Positions 11,752 through 23,510 are shown, counted from the stretch's first letter. The stretch is 64,000 nucleotides of DNA from Juglans regia (GCF_001411555.2 NC_049901.1:38038964-38102963); one strand, 5' to 3'. Program-made: numbers and translations. The notes: generated from the letters alone by a model not told the origin.

Positions 11752-11791
11752 GCTTTCTAACCGAACAGTTTTCTCACACACAGACACACCA

Positions 11792-11822
<31 letters not shown>

Positions 11823-11856
11823 CGTCTCTCTTCTCTCTCTCTCTCTGATCCCTTCC

Positions 11857-12174
11857 ATGGCTGCTGTATCTTCAGAATCTTATACCATGACAACCTATCC
11901 GATAGATCTACTCTTCGACCTCGACGAAGTTCTCACTTTGCCGGAGGATTATTCAGGCAGTCAGATTGCAGAACCGACATCCTTGGTGATCATGAACATG
12001 CCAACGGTTACTACAACTGAGGTTTGCTCAGTCTGCATCGAAAGCTTCCGGTCCGGTGAGGGTGGTAAACAAGTCCCCTGCGGCCACGTATACCATGAAA
12101 CATGCATCGCCTCGTGGCTCTCCCGCCATAACTCTTGCCCTCTCTGCCGCTGCGAAATCTCCGGCAACGTATGA
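11857..12174 (+). CDS. Small RING-H2 zinc-finger protein, probable E3 ubiquitin ligase (copy B)
   Basis: This 105-aa protein is identical to the one at 1953-2270, with the same eight zinc ligands (C57, C60, C75, H77, H80, C83, C94, C97). No coding difference is visible between the copies. Count this as one gene unless read depth or long reads show that the duplication is real. The leader differs by one TC unit, as expected for an allelic or sequencing difference at a microsatellite. Confidence 0.85.
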   Translation: MAAVSSESYTMTTYPIDLLFDLDEVLTLPEDYSGSQIAEPTSLVIMNMPTVTTTEVCSVCIESFRSGEGGKQVPCGHVYHETCIASWLSRHNSCPLCRCEISGNV

Positions 12175-13473
12175 CCGGAAAACCAGCTCTATATGTAGAA
12201 ATTAAACAACTATTTTTTAGTTCAGTTTCGATGTTTCTGTAGGTGCTGTACTCATGGGATTGTTACTTGATCTTTTAATTCACTTGATCTTTTTGTGAGA
12301 TTTCTTTTCTTATAATTAAAATTCCCATAAAAAATTTTGTGTAAGATCTGATCATACTGTACATATCGTCCATTAATTCCTCCACATGCACATGAATTAT
12401 CTAGTCCAGCAACTTAATTAGGGTTCGAAGTTTGGTAGGCAGAACATTCATTCTGCTTTGCACGTCACAAGAATGAAATCAACGCATATTTCATTAATTC
12501 AAGCAAGAAAATAGGTAAACAAATTGTCAACGGCCCAGAAGAGACCAAACCACACATGATCGATGATGATCATATCAACGCAGGTTTTTTCTGATCAATA
12601 TGTGCTAAATCAGTATTATAATCTGCAGACTGGTTTTACGGCCACATGAATCCTTCGAGTTCACTTCCGTGATCCGAATATATATGAATTAATTCGAGAT
12701 GAACGAATTTGAGAAAAAAAAATTGAAGTCTTATCCATTATAAGTACGTACACACTTGGTGGAAGAGAGAATCTTGCAATTCGTCGGCATGATGAGACAT
12801 TTGAGACTGGAAGAATAACTGACCTTGAATAAATAATTTTCCTTGGTCGTTAGGGATCGAAAACCACCTTGTTGTCATTAATCAAAGGTAATGTTTATAT
12901 ACGGTCAACTTTGACGGTTCTTAATTTAAAAATTAACAAGACAATCTCGTGCACGCAACTTGCCCATGATCAAATTGATCTATACGTTTGAAATTTTAAA
13001 TTAATTGGACAATATTAAATAAGATTAAATTAACATATTTATTAAATTAGCAAATCAGGGAAGAGAAATGCTATTTTACTTAAGAAAAATGCATAAAAAA
13101 CTTACTTCTTCATATATCATTTATTGATCATATACTAAAAATTATGAAATTTAAAATCTCAAATTTGAATTTAAAAATAAAACTGACAAAATGAGTATTT
13201 ATTTAATTACCAATTTTCTTTCAACTCACAGACAAAAATCAGACAAGATATTATTTATAACAACCTTTGTCAAGATATTCTATCAACAAGATTTCGTGAC
13301 CTCCTTCAAATTGGACGAGTGTACTATATATATTCAAACTTTTATTTTTATAATTTAATAGTCATGCAATGTGTTAGTTTTTAATAATTTAAGGTTAAAA
13401 AACATAAAACTTATATTAGTTGAAATAACTCATGTTATTATTGGTCATTCATTTTACTATTAATATCATATAT
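12175..13473. other. Non-coding, no gene seen (copy B)
   Basis: Same sequence as 2271-3569; no supported feature. Confidence 0.6.
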
Positions 13474-13602
13474 ATGTCAAGTTGGAGTCTCCTTCTTTTC
13501 TCTCAAGGAAAAGAGTGGTGAAAAAGTCTTGTGAGAGTAAAAAGTTTTTCAATCCCAGTCTGAGTACGTTGTCGTCGGTTCGTTTTGTTCCCGTCTCTTC
13601 TC

Positions 13603-15048
13603 ATGGAGCGTCTTGAGGAGTTATGGGAGAGGTTGAAGTTAACAGAAGAGGAAGGTGTTGCAATTGCGTTAGAGGAAACAACCACAAGGGTAATGCAGCA
13701 AAAGGCAGAACTCTGTCTAATTGGAAAAATATGGAATGATCGAATGATAACAAAAAATATGCTAGAGTCTACTATGTCGAGGGTGTGGAGATTGAGTAAG
13801 CCAGCAGTGTTCAAAGAGATGGGAGATAACATTTTTGTGATTTCCTTTGCAACTCACGTAGATAAAAATAGAATTAAGGCGCGTCAGCCATGGTTTTTCG
13901 ACAACTCTCTTTTTGTGATTAACCAGTTCGATGCGCTCATTCAACCTAATAATTTGCAGTTTGATAAACCAATGGTATGGGTGCAATTGCACAATCTTCC
14001 CCCAGCAAACATGTCAAAGGAATGTGGACTCCAAATAAGGAATACGCTAGGGAAGGTGGAGGAAGTTGTTGTTGATGAGGATGAAATGGCTTGGGGTCCC
14101 TTTCTACGAGTGAAAATTAGGCTAGATCGGTATAAGCCCCTAGCGAGAGGATGAACAGTGAAGATATGCAATAAGCAGTATTGGATCCCAATCAAATATG
14201 AGCGTCTTCTGAAGGCTTGCTTTCAATGTGGACGTATCTTGCATGAAAGTCAGGGTTGCCCTACATCTGCTAATCAGGACTCGCATGGGGAACAATATGG
14301 TTCATGGTTACGCGCAAATTTCCTGAGTCGACGCCGAGGGGAAGGTATTGGAGGTAGTCAGTTTACTGGAGACTATCAGCGTCGCCGAAATAAATCCCAT
14401 CAAACAGAGGAGGAAGGTGGCGGGGGGTCTTTCAGAGCAGTTTTATTAAAGTAGTTCCAAATCGTTATCTGGAAATCACCAAGGCCAATTTTCAGGAGGT
14501 AACCACGGACAGTTTCAAAATTCAAAAAAGTCCCCTTCAGAGGCTTTCTCTCACCAGAAAGGGATAAATATGTTGAATAAAAGCCACCCTATCATCTCGG
14601 GTGGTGATGAAGCAGTTTTGATCATACTGATCCCCTGGCGTTTAAAACTTTAAGTGATATGAGTATTAACTCAACAACAGAACATGTCGGCCAAAGTCAA
14701 TTTGGGCTTAAGGGTGATGTGGGTTTGGGCCAATCTCATGTTACTCATGCCTCTACAGAGACGTTGCAGGACAAGTCTCAACTGAGTGCTAGGCAAGTAA
14801 AATGTTGGAAGGTTAGAGCTCGCTCTTTTGCTACCTTACCTGTAAGTGGACCTGCTATTAAAAGTAGAAAACGTGTTGTTGCCATGATCGACTTAGATGA
14901 AATGTCACCCATTGGGGTTAAAAGAATTAAAATGTCAGAGGTTTCTGATAAAATGGGTGATTCCTTACCTGTTGAGATAGGTTTGAATCTCTATGCTACT
15001 GAATTGGTATTGGCAGAGGCTGGTTCACAGCCCTGCCGGGAACCATAA
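13603..15048 (+). pseudogene. LINE ORF1, gag-like protein (broken, copy B)
   Basis: Identical to 3699-5144: DUF4283-like region, in-frame TGA at 14152-14154, CCHC knuckle directly after it, and a displaced C-terminal piece at 14659-15048. Confidence 0.8.
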
Positions 15049-17930
15049 ATATAGTAAGTTGGAATTCCCATAGGCTTGGGAACCCACAGAGAATTCGTAC
15101 CCTTCATGATCTAGTACAAAGAGAAGATCTCGATCTCTTATTCTTACAAGAGACTCGTTTAAATGCTAGTAGAATGGAAAGAATAAAGTTTGGTTTGAAT
15201 TTTTCAAATTACTTGGCTGTGAGTAACGAAGGTAGAGGGGTGGTTTGGCTTTATTATGGAAGTCTCAGATTGATCTTACAATCTTGCAGTATTCTAAATC
15301 ATATTCATGCAAAAATAAGGAATAAAGTTGAAGACAACAATAACATTAGTTGGCTTTTCACTGGAATATATGGGCAGCCTGTTACTGCTAGAAGAATAGA
15401 AACTTGGGATTTAATAAGATCTCTTAAAGGGGATGCATGTCAACCTTGGCTTATTGCCAGAGATTTCAATGAGATTCTTCATGATGGAGAAAAGAGGAGG
15501 TGGGAGATTTAAAGATAACAAGCTAATGGAAGATTTTAGATCAATTATGTAGGATTGTGAATTCATTGATTTGGGGTTTAAAGGGCCACATTTCACATGG
15601 TGGAATGGAAGGGATAATCAAAATAGCATATCAGAAAGATTGGATCGGTTTTTATCAAATATGGAGTGGAGGGAAGTCTTTCCTTTATGGGGGGTGGAAC
15701 ATGTACTTGTTGCTTACTCTGACCATTCAACAATCTCTATGAAACAACCAGAAGACTGCCCAACTCAGTTTCATCAGAAAATCTTTCGTTTTGAAGCAAT
15801 GAAGACCAGAACTGAAGAATGCAAATAGATCATTGATGAAGCATGGATTAGTGGATCTAGACCTTCAGGTATGCAATTATTAATGAAGAAAATCAAATCA
15901 TGTGGGGAGAGATTGAAGTGTTGGAATAGGAGAAGATTTGGCAATGTCAAAAGAAGAATTGAGGTTGCAAGAAGCAGAATGCATTCACTGCTAGTTTCAG
16001 ACCCTGAACATATTCATACTTCTTTGCATAAAGAAGCAAGAGCAAAAATGAACAAATGGCTGGAAAGAGATGAAATCATGTGGAGGCAAAGATCCAAAGC
16101 TTTATGGCTAAATGATGGTGACAAAAATACTAAGTTCTTTCATCAAAAAGCTTCACAAAGAAGAAGAAGAAACTTTATCTCAGGGATAAAAAATGTCAAT
16201 GGAGTTTGGTTTTCAAGTGCGGATAAAGATTTTGAAATTGTCAACTATTTCCAGACTCTTTTTACTGCATCACCCCTACAAAGCAATATGGAATTTCTCG
16301 AGGCTTTACATGAAAGAGTGACAGATGATATGAATTCTGAACTATTAAGAGAATTTATAGCTGCAGATGTTAAAGAAGCTTTGCTACAGATGAATCCTGC
16401 AATTGCTCTTGGACTAGATGGTATGCCCTCTTTTTTTTATCAGAAATATTGGGAGGTGGTAGGATGAGAAGTTACTCAAGCAGTTTTACATGTTCTAAAC
16501 AGTGGGGAAATGGTTAGTAACCTGAATCACACTTTTATTTGTCTAATTCCTAAGAAGTCTACACTTGAAATGGTGTCTGAATATAGACCTATCAGTTTGT
16601 GTAATGTAATTTACAAACTGATTTCGAAAGCCTTGACAAATAGATTTAAAGTTGTGTTGCCAAGAATTATCTCTATGACTCTATCAGCTTTTGTGCCAAA
16701 AATGTTGATTATTGATAATATTTTAATAGCTCATGAAGTGATACATTTCCTTAAGCAGAAACGACAAGGTAAGAAGGGGTATATGTTCTTAAAGCTTGAT
16801 ATGAGTAAAGCTTATGATCGAGTAGAATGTAGTTTTTTGGAATGTATAATGACTAAAATGGGCTTTGCTGAAAGATGGAGGAAGCTGATTATGATGTGTG
16901 TTAATTCAGTTTCTTTTTCAGTGTTGGTGAATGGGGTCCCAAAAGGCCATATTTTTCCAACTAGGAGATTAAGACAAGGGGATCCTCTTTCCCCTTATCT
17001 TTTCCTTCTTTGCACTGAGGGTCTTATTTCTCTATTAAAATAAGCTGAAATTGTCAGAAGGGTAGAAGGAATTCAGATTTGCAAAGATTCCCCAAAGCTG
17101 AATCATCTGCTCATTGCATTTGATAGTGTGTTATTTTGTAGGGCTACTTTGCAAGCTAATCTCAATATCCAACATATTCTAGAGGTTTATGAACAAGCTT
17201 CTGGACAAAAAGTGAACAAAGCAAAAACTGTCATGGTCTTGGCTCTTTAGTAAAAATGTGGAGCCTACTCAGCAAGCTGAAATTTTCTCTTTTTGGGGGG
17301 GTCCAGTAGGTTCAACATTATGAGAAATAGCTTGGTTTGCCACCAATGTTTGGGAAGAACAAGAAACTAGCCTTTGCTGATATTAAATCTAAAGTTTGGC
17401 AGAAACTCAAAGGTTGGAAAGAGAAGCTTCTATCTCAAGGGGCAAGAAAATTCTTATAAAAGTTGTTGCTCTAGCTATTCTCTCTTTCTCTATGAGTTGT
17501 TTTAAGTTGCCTGCTAGTTTTTGTAGTGAACTTGAGAACATGACGGCCAAATTCTGGTGGGGTTAGAAAAATGAAGAAAATAAAATAAGGTGGGTGAGTT
17601 GGAGAAAAATGAGTGCTGCTAAAACAAAAGGAGGGCTTGGTTTTAAAGATTTACAAACTTTTAATCTTGTCTTACTTGCTAAGCAAGGGTGGCGTATTAT
17701 GAATGGGCAAGGTTCTTTGTTGCATCAGATGTACAAGTCTAAATATTTTCCTTCATGTGAATTCAAGGATGCCAACCTTGGTCCTAACCCTTCCTTTGCT
17801 TGGAGAGGTATTTGGGAAGCAAGAGCCTATCTGATGAGAGGCTACAAGTGGAGAGTAGGGGATGACAAGTCCATTAATATATGGTCTGATTCATAGTTGC
17901 CCAATCAGGATTCAATTCCTAGGCCCAATT
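15049..17930 (+). pseudogene. LINE ORF2, endonuclease-reverse transcriptase (broken, copy B)
   Basis: Identical to 5145-8026: endonuclease, then RT with LDMSKAYDRVE and RQGDPLSPYLF retained but the FADD box changed to IAFDS (about 17114-17131), and a C-terminal LINE segment ending at about 17928. Confidence 0.85.
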
Positions 17931-17933
17931 AGT

Positions 17934-18875
17934 ATAAGGGACAAATGAAGATAAAACAACAATATAATGAGCTTGAAGAGATGGTGTAACAGAGATCTTA
18001 TATGAGTGATTAAAGCGATGATAACACGACAAAGTCGTGTGATCCAGTTTGTGACAAACCTAACAAGTGGGTCTGGAAGAAGAGGAATTAGGAAAAAAAT
18101 TGGGACGAGAAAAATTGGTACGACCAAAACCTCTACCACGCCTAAACCTACGACCACAACCTCTAAAAGATGGAGAGAAGGAATGCAAGGGACTAGTGAC
18201 AGTGGTGTTAGCAGCAAGTGGAGTATTGGAGAGAAGAGAAGAGGTCTGATGAGCTAATTTGGACTCATGATTGAGAAGGTAGCTAAAAATTTGAGAAGAG
18301 GAAAGGGGATCTGGCCGAGTGATGATGAAGGTAACCAAGGATTCGTAATCTGACTCAATACCAGCAAGAAGATAGATGGTAAATTCCGAAGGGGAGAGTG
18401 ACTGTCCAGCATCACTAAGGGAGCTTGTTAGGGATTTGACTTTGTGAAAATAATCAGTGATAGACTTTAATCCTTTCTTGAGGGTGGCTAATTGATACTG
18501 GGTTTGCATAATGTGGGCTGATGTTTGAGCTAAAAAAAGACTATGGAGGGTTGTCTAGACCTCGTGTGAGGTAGAACATTCAAGAACTTGGGATAAAACT
18601 GTGTATGTAAGAGAAGAGTTTATGGCTGAGAGAATGAGTTGGTCTTGGAGGACCCATTTCAGGTGTTCAGGATTTTCTATGCCGTCTACGGTGGGAGGTG
18701 GCATGGGTATGGAACCATCTACATAACCAATGAGTTGATGACCTTTGAGGAAGAGAAGGATTTGGGCTTTCCAAATAAGATAATTGTCAATGTTGAGTTT
18801 TACTGTAACAAGGTGGGTGGCCGAATTGATAATGGTGGGGGTGACGGTCGGTAGTGAGGATTTGTTTGGTTCCAT
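17934..18875 (-). pseudogene. Ty1-copia gag (antisense, broken, 3' part missing)
   Basis: Read on the minus strand from ATG at 18875, this is a copia Gag with the YLIWKAQ motif, a helical gag core (VLSQVLECSTS, HIMQTQYQLATLKKG, IYLLAGIESDYESL) and an R/G/S-rich tail. An in-frame TAG near 18557 replaces the tryptophan expected after SHEV. A second TAG at 18060-18062 falls inside the CCHC knuckle, between its first two cysteines (C, stop, VCHKLDHTTLSC). Past the knuckle the sequence ends near 17934 against the LINE. The element at 55441-61362 carries a related Gag, so this is a truncated member of a similar lineage. No pol is present. Confidence 0.8.
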
Positions 18876-18922
18876 GATATTCGGATGAAGAATTGGACGC
18901 GAGTCCTTTTTATGGCTATGAT

Positions 18923-19225
18923 GCTTAGGGGTGCTACCCGCCCCATACGGGGCGGGGTAGCCCCCACCCCGCCCCTCGCCCCCGCATGGGCGGGGGGCCA
19001 CTATATTCATCCGCCCCCCGCCCCCCGCCCCCGGAGTGCGGGGGCGGGAGACCCCGTCCCGGTTGACAGGGTGCGGGTGGAAGGGGTCCTCCGTCCGCAC
19101 CCCTGCACCACTACTGGGCCTAAGGCCCAGAAGCGGTTTCTGGGCCTTTTTTGGCCCAGAAACCACTGTAATGGGCCGAAAATGGCCCAGAAACAGCTTC
19201 TGGGCCATTTTAGGCCCATAAAAAT
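18923..19225. repeat. GC-rich palindromic subterminal region of the hAT element
   Basis: It has two parts. The first (18926-19110) is a G/C-tract region with nested inverted repeats such as GGGTGCTACCCGCCCC and GGGGCGGGGTAGCCCC. The second (19115-19220) repeats GGCCCAGAA and TTCTGGGCC in both orientations at least six times, together with AAGGCCCA, ATGGGCC and TAGGCCCA. This kind of dense inverted motif array is where hAT transposases usually bind. Short open frames across it are composition artefacts. Confidence 0.65.
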
Positions 19226-19645
19226 ATAATTTTGCATTTTTTAAAAAAGAAGAGTTAAAAAAAAAAAAAAATTCATGAATGAAAATAATATATACATACA
19301 CAATTTTATATAATTAAGACTAATGAAATACTACTATAGAGTATAGACTACAATTTTACTACCTAATAAACTCATAAATAATAATAATAACTAAGCTATT
19401 ACAAAAATAAAATGGAAAGTCTAACTGTCTAAACAATTACAAAATTACAAATAAAAGTGTCCAAGGGACATTGTATCAACATTATAAAATTACAAATAAA
19501 ATATATAATACATACATCTGATAGACTAATTCAAAAATCTACGAAATTAATAATAAAAAAAAATATGCGAGCGGTTCGGGTCTTTGACTGTGACATTTGG
19601 GGCGATCGGATGGGTAGTCTTGAGGTTTGAGCCTTGAGCACATGT

Positions 19646-21928
19646 TCATATAGCAGTGGAGGTAGACATTGTCTGAATCGTCTCATGTGTTGCTACAACA
19701 ATCAATACTGATGAAATTGAAATGAATATAAATAAATACTGATGAAATTGAAATGAATATAAATAAATCAAAATAATAAAATAAAAACAATAATTACTAG
19801 ATGGTCCAGATCCAGACTGATCACCACCCTCTTCGTCGGTCTCTTTAAAATCTAACACATCCGGAACATAAATATCATTTCCCATCGTCCAACTCTGTGT
19901 GCATATCAATGCCTCCACAGTTGTAGGAGACAATGAACTACGGAAAGGATCTAATATGCGCCCTCCAGTACTAAAGGCAGACTCCGAGGCAACAGTGCTA
20001 ATAGGGATGGCCAATATACAACGGGCAATCTCAGAAAGGATGGGATATTTCTTTGATGCTACCTTCCACCATCCTAAAATGTCAAAATCATCATCATCTT
20101 GAATAAGATCCGTTGACAAATAACTGTCTAACTCTGAAACCACCTCTGTAGATTGATGGACTAGTGTGGGATTATGTGCAAGGGTTTTCGTCCATGCCAA
20201 TCTACGCTTCTTTGTTGCCCCAGTGTCTGGAGGAGGTGTTGGGATATGTGTAGGTGTAGTAGATGTAGTACCACCCTTAATTGCATTAAACTCATCATAA
20301 AATCTATGAAGGGTATCGCGGGCCATCTCACCAATAAGATCAGTCCAAGCCTGATCATACGCAAGTCCCAAACCATATAACATGCCAGAAATTTTTAGAC
20401 GGGGATCAAAAATAGTAGCCACATATAACAAAATATTGAGTCTAGTCAAATCTCCCCAATACTTGTCAAATTTGACCCTCATGGTCAATGCCATCCCCCT
20501 CATCCTTAGATTGGAACCCCTACACATGTCGTCTAATTCTTCTTTCACCCTACATATTTGTTGACAAAATTCATAGCATGTAGGGTGCAAAGAAGCAGAT
20601 AACTTCAACGTGACTTCATAAAACAGCCCGAGAAAATCAACAAATGTAGCAACTACCTCCCAATCATCATCATTAGGCAATCCTAAACCCCCGTGCTCAT
20701 CAAAGTATTTGACATATTGAATGTCTTCATCACCCAATAATTGAAAGGCTTTTTTATATTCTTGGGCCGCCTCCAACATCAAGAAGGTTGAGTTCCATCT
20801 GGTGGGAACATCAGTACAAAGACCCCTCTTTGATGTTATGCCCACACTCTTCGCAGCAATCTTGAATTTCTCCAATCTAGAAGGAGAAGACCTCACAAAT
20901 TTCACAGCCAATCTAACTCGTGCAACCGAGTTATCAACATCTTTTAACCCCTCAGTCACAATTAGATTCAAGATATGTGCAGAACATCTAACATGCAAAT
21001 ATTCACCACCCAAGAATGTCTTATTTGCCTCTTTAAGATAAGTCTTCAGATATCCCAAGGCGACATCATTAGACGAGGCATTGTCAACCGAAACTGTCAA
21101 AACCCTACTCAACCCCCACTCCTTGATTGAGGCCTCTAAGGCCTTCCCAATTGTCTCACCCTTGTGATCAGTTATTTGACAAAACTTGATAATCTTTTTA
21201 TGGAGAATCCAGTCAGAATCAATGAAATGGACAGTCAAAGACATATAATTAAAATTTTGGACTAAAGTCCAAGTATCGGTAGTGAGGCAAACTACCAAAC
21301 CCGCCAATTGGCCCCTCAAAACATCTTTATCTTTCCAGTACATCTTTTTAATATCCTTTGCCACAGTGTGGCGAGAAGGAAGCATAAATCTAGATTCCAA
21401 TTCTTGGACAAATTATTGGAACCCTCTCCCATCCACAAACTGAAAAGGTAGCTCGTCTATGACAACCATACGAGCTAACTTCCTTCTACACTCATCAACA
21501 TTATACTTTGTGAACTCCTTCAATGTTGAACCCCCACTACTCCCATCCGCCATTTTTTTCAGTCCAATTTCTAGTCTTGATTGACCCTTCTCCACTAAGG
21601 ATCTTAATATTGGACTCTTCTTGCATTGTTCCTCTAAATGGACCTTTAACTGGAATGTACCATGTTTCCTATAGTGACATCCATATATTTTCCCACAATA
21701 ATTACATTTAGCTTGTGGGTTATTGGGGTCACCACCCTCTAGTTTGGTAAAATGAAACCAAACTACGGAAACAGGTTTCTTACTTTGTGTGGGCTTAGGG
21801 GCGGGGCAAGGTGTATTCCCACTCCCAGGGGTTGGAGTAGGGTTAGGTTCTGGGTCAGGGGTACTGGTAGGGGCAGGGGTACTGGTAGGGGTGTGAGAGC
21901 TATCAGTGAACTCTTTTTGAGAAGACAT
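19646..21928 (-). pseudogene. hAT transposase, BED zinc finger plus hAT dimerisation domain (one in-frame stop)
   Basis: Read from ATG 21928, the frame is open for ~760 codons except for one TAA near codon 172 (about 21413-21415). Residues 53-102 form a BED zinc finger (C75, C78, H97, C102). The RNase H-like core follows: D218 in LTTDTW, D282 in SVDNASSND, a C315-x2-H318 pair in RCSAHILNL, and W378 in PTRWNST. Residues ~611-681 are the C-terminal hAT dimerisation region (ILGWWK, VASESAFSTGG, RSSLSP). Order and length match the plant RICESLEEPER/ZBED-like hAT family. The protein would bind element ends and catalyse cut-and-paste transposition. The stop probably replaces a CAA; otherwise the frame is intact, so the element died recently or the base is a sequencing error. 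An upstream in-frame ATG at 22003 is possible but adds nothing conserved. Confidence 0.85.
19704..19764. repeat. Two-copy 31-bp tandem repeat at the transposase 3' end
   Basis: A 30-base unit (starting AATACTGATGAAATTG) occurs at 19704-19733 and 19735-19764. It lies in the C-terminal extension of the transposase frame, past the conserved domains, and probably belongs to the 3' non-coding region. Confidence 0.6.
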
Positions 21929-22025
21929 TCCTGATTCCACAACACAACAAAAAATAAAAAAATCAATCAACATACGAAATAATTCCAAACATGCACTTAT
22001 CAATCACGTACGACATAATTCCAAA

Positions 22026-22990
22026 CATAAATCCCTAAATTGAGTTAGGGGTTTCAATTGAAACCCCTCAACTTGGGGGGGTTTCAATTCAAACCCCTAA
22101 ATTGAGTTAGGGGTTTCAATCCGAAACCCCAAACTGAATTGGGGTTTCGGATTGAAACCCCTAACTCAATTTAGGGGTTCAATCCGAAACCCCTAAAATT
22201 AATGGGTTTCAATTGAAACCCCTAAATTTCAATTTAGGGGTTTCAATTGAAACCCCTAAATTGAAAATTAAGGGGTTTCAATCCGAAACCCTAAATTGAG
22301 GGGGTTTCAATTGAAACCCCTAAATTGAAAATTAAGGGGTTTCAATCCGAAACCCCAAACTGAATTAGGGTTTCAGATTGAGCCCCTAAATGAATTTAGG
22401 GGTTCAATCCGAAACCCCTCAACTTGAGGGGGTTTCAATTGAAACCCCTAAATTGAAAATTAAGGGGTTTCAATCCGAAACCCTAAACTGAATTAGGGTT
22501 TCGGATTGAACCCCTAAATCAATTTAGGGGTTCAATCCGAAACCCTAAATTGAGGGGGTTTCAATTGAAACCCCTAAATTGAAAATTAAGGGGTTTCAAT
22601 CCGAAACCCCAAACTGAATTAGGGTACTTGAGGGGGTTTCAATTGAAACCCCTAAATTGAAAATTAAGGGGTTTCAATCCGAAACCCCAAACTGAATTAG
22701 GGTTTCGGATTGAACCCCTAAATCAATTTAGGGGTTCAATCCGAAACCCTAATTGAGGGGGTTTCAATTGAAACCCCTAAATTGAAAATTAAGGGGTTTC
22801 AATCCGAAACCCCAAACTGAATTAGGGATTCGGATTGAACCCCTAAATCAATTTAGGGGTTCAATCCGAAACCCTAAATTGAGGGGGTTTCAATTGAAAC
22901 CCCTAAAATTTAGGGGTTTTGATTGAAACCCCTAAATTTCAAGCACAAATTTCGGATTGGAACCCTAAATTGATTTAGGGTTCCAATCTA
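22026..22990. repeat. ~127-bp palindrome-rich tandem array upstream of the hAT transposase
   Basis: Nearly 1 kb consists of permutations of AGGGGTTTCAATTGAAACCCCTAAATT-type segments in both orientations. The marker TTGAGGGGG recurs at 22296, 22424, 22550, 22628, 22753 and 22879, a period of 125-128 bp with one unit shortened to 78. Each unit contains ggggtttcaattgaaacccc, a perfect 20-bp palindrome, plus inverted pairs built from TTTCAATCCGAAACCC and GGGTTTCGGATTGAA. The array sits between a CT-rich leader (minus strand, 23090-23390) and the transposase ATG, so it may occupy a 5' UTR intron or promoter. Confidence 0.9.
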
Positions 22991-23400
22991 CAAACAAAAA
23001 TAAACAAACAAGTACAAAGAAACCCTAAATCAAACACAAGCACAAAATTCTCCACAGCACACAAATTCACAAATTTCCCATCCTCCATCTCCGATTCAAC
23101 CCAACTTTCCTCCAATCTCCAATCCAAAAAAAAAAAAGAATGGGTTTCGGATTTCTTATCTTTGAGTGCCGGCGAAATCCCAGTGAGAGACGGAGACGGA
23201 GAAGTGGCAGCGGTGGTGCTCCTCGTGCGAGACGGAGATTCGACTGAGAGAGAGAGAGGCTTGTGGATGCGAGTGCGAGACTGAGTCAGTGAGTGTGAGA
23301 GATCGGCGAGACAGAGACAGAGGGTGAGAGAGGAGAGTTCGAGAAGGAGAGAGTGAAATGCAGGAAGCAGACGCGGGGAAGGGGGAGGGGGGGGAACCTT

Positions 23401-23510
23401 AACTAATAGTGAAACGGCGCCGTTTCACTATTAGTTGAGGGGCGGCTGCACTTACCAGACCTAAGTGAAACGGCACCGTTTTGTCTATAACAAAACGGCG
23501 CCGTTTCACT
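23401..23510. repeat. Two large palindromes with the AAACGGCGCCGTTT core
   Basis: Positions 23401-23436 form a perfect 36-bp palindrome centred on GGCGCC. Positions 23464-23484 and 23490-23510 form a hairpin with 21-bp arms, one mismatch and a 5-base loop (CTATA). Both share the core GTGAAACGGCRCCGTTT. They lie near the right end of the hAT element, upstream of the transposase transcription direction. Confidence 0.9.

Larger units (their letters stand above)
13474..17930 (+). mobile_element. Decayed plant L1-type LINE (copy B)
   Basis: Same element as 3570-8026, with every stop and frameshift in the same place. It carries ORF1 and ORF2 remnants, lacks RNase H and a poly-A tail, and abuts the antisense copia fragment at about 17930. 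Confidence 0.85.
9907..18265. repeat. Copy B of the ~8.36-kb near-identical direct duplication
   Basis: This is the second copy of the block at 1-8361. Here the sequence continues uninterrupted on both sides, so copy B shows the true context: a complete hAT MITE at its left border and an antisense copia gag continuing to its right. It should be taken as the reference copy. Confidence 0.95.

Noticed and set aside
18885..19229. Open reading frames of 114, 76 and 61 codons on both strands
   Set aside because: They arise from stop-poor GC tracts and inverted repeats at the hAT end; all frames are equally open and no domain is present.
22026..22990. CRISPR-like array of regular repeats
   Set aside because: The units are contiguous with no unique spacers, lie in a plant transposon and have no cas genes; it is a satellite-like tandem array.
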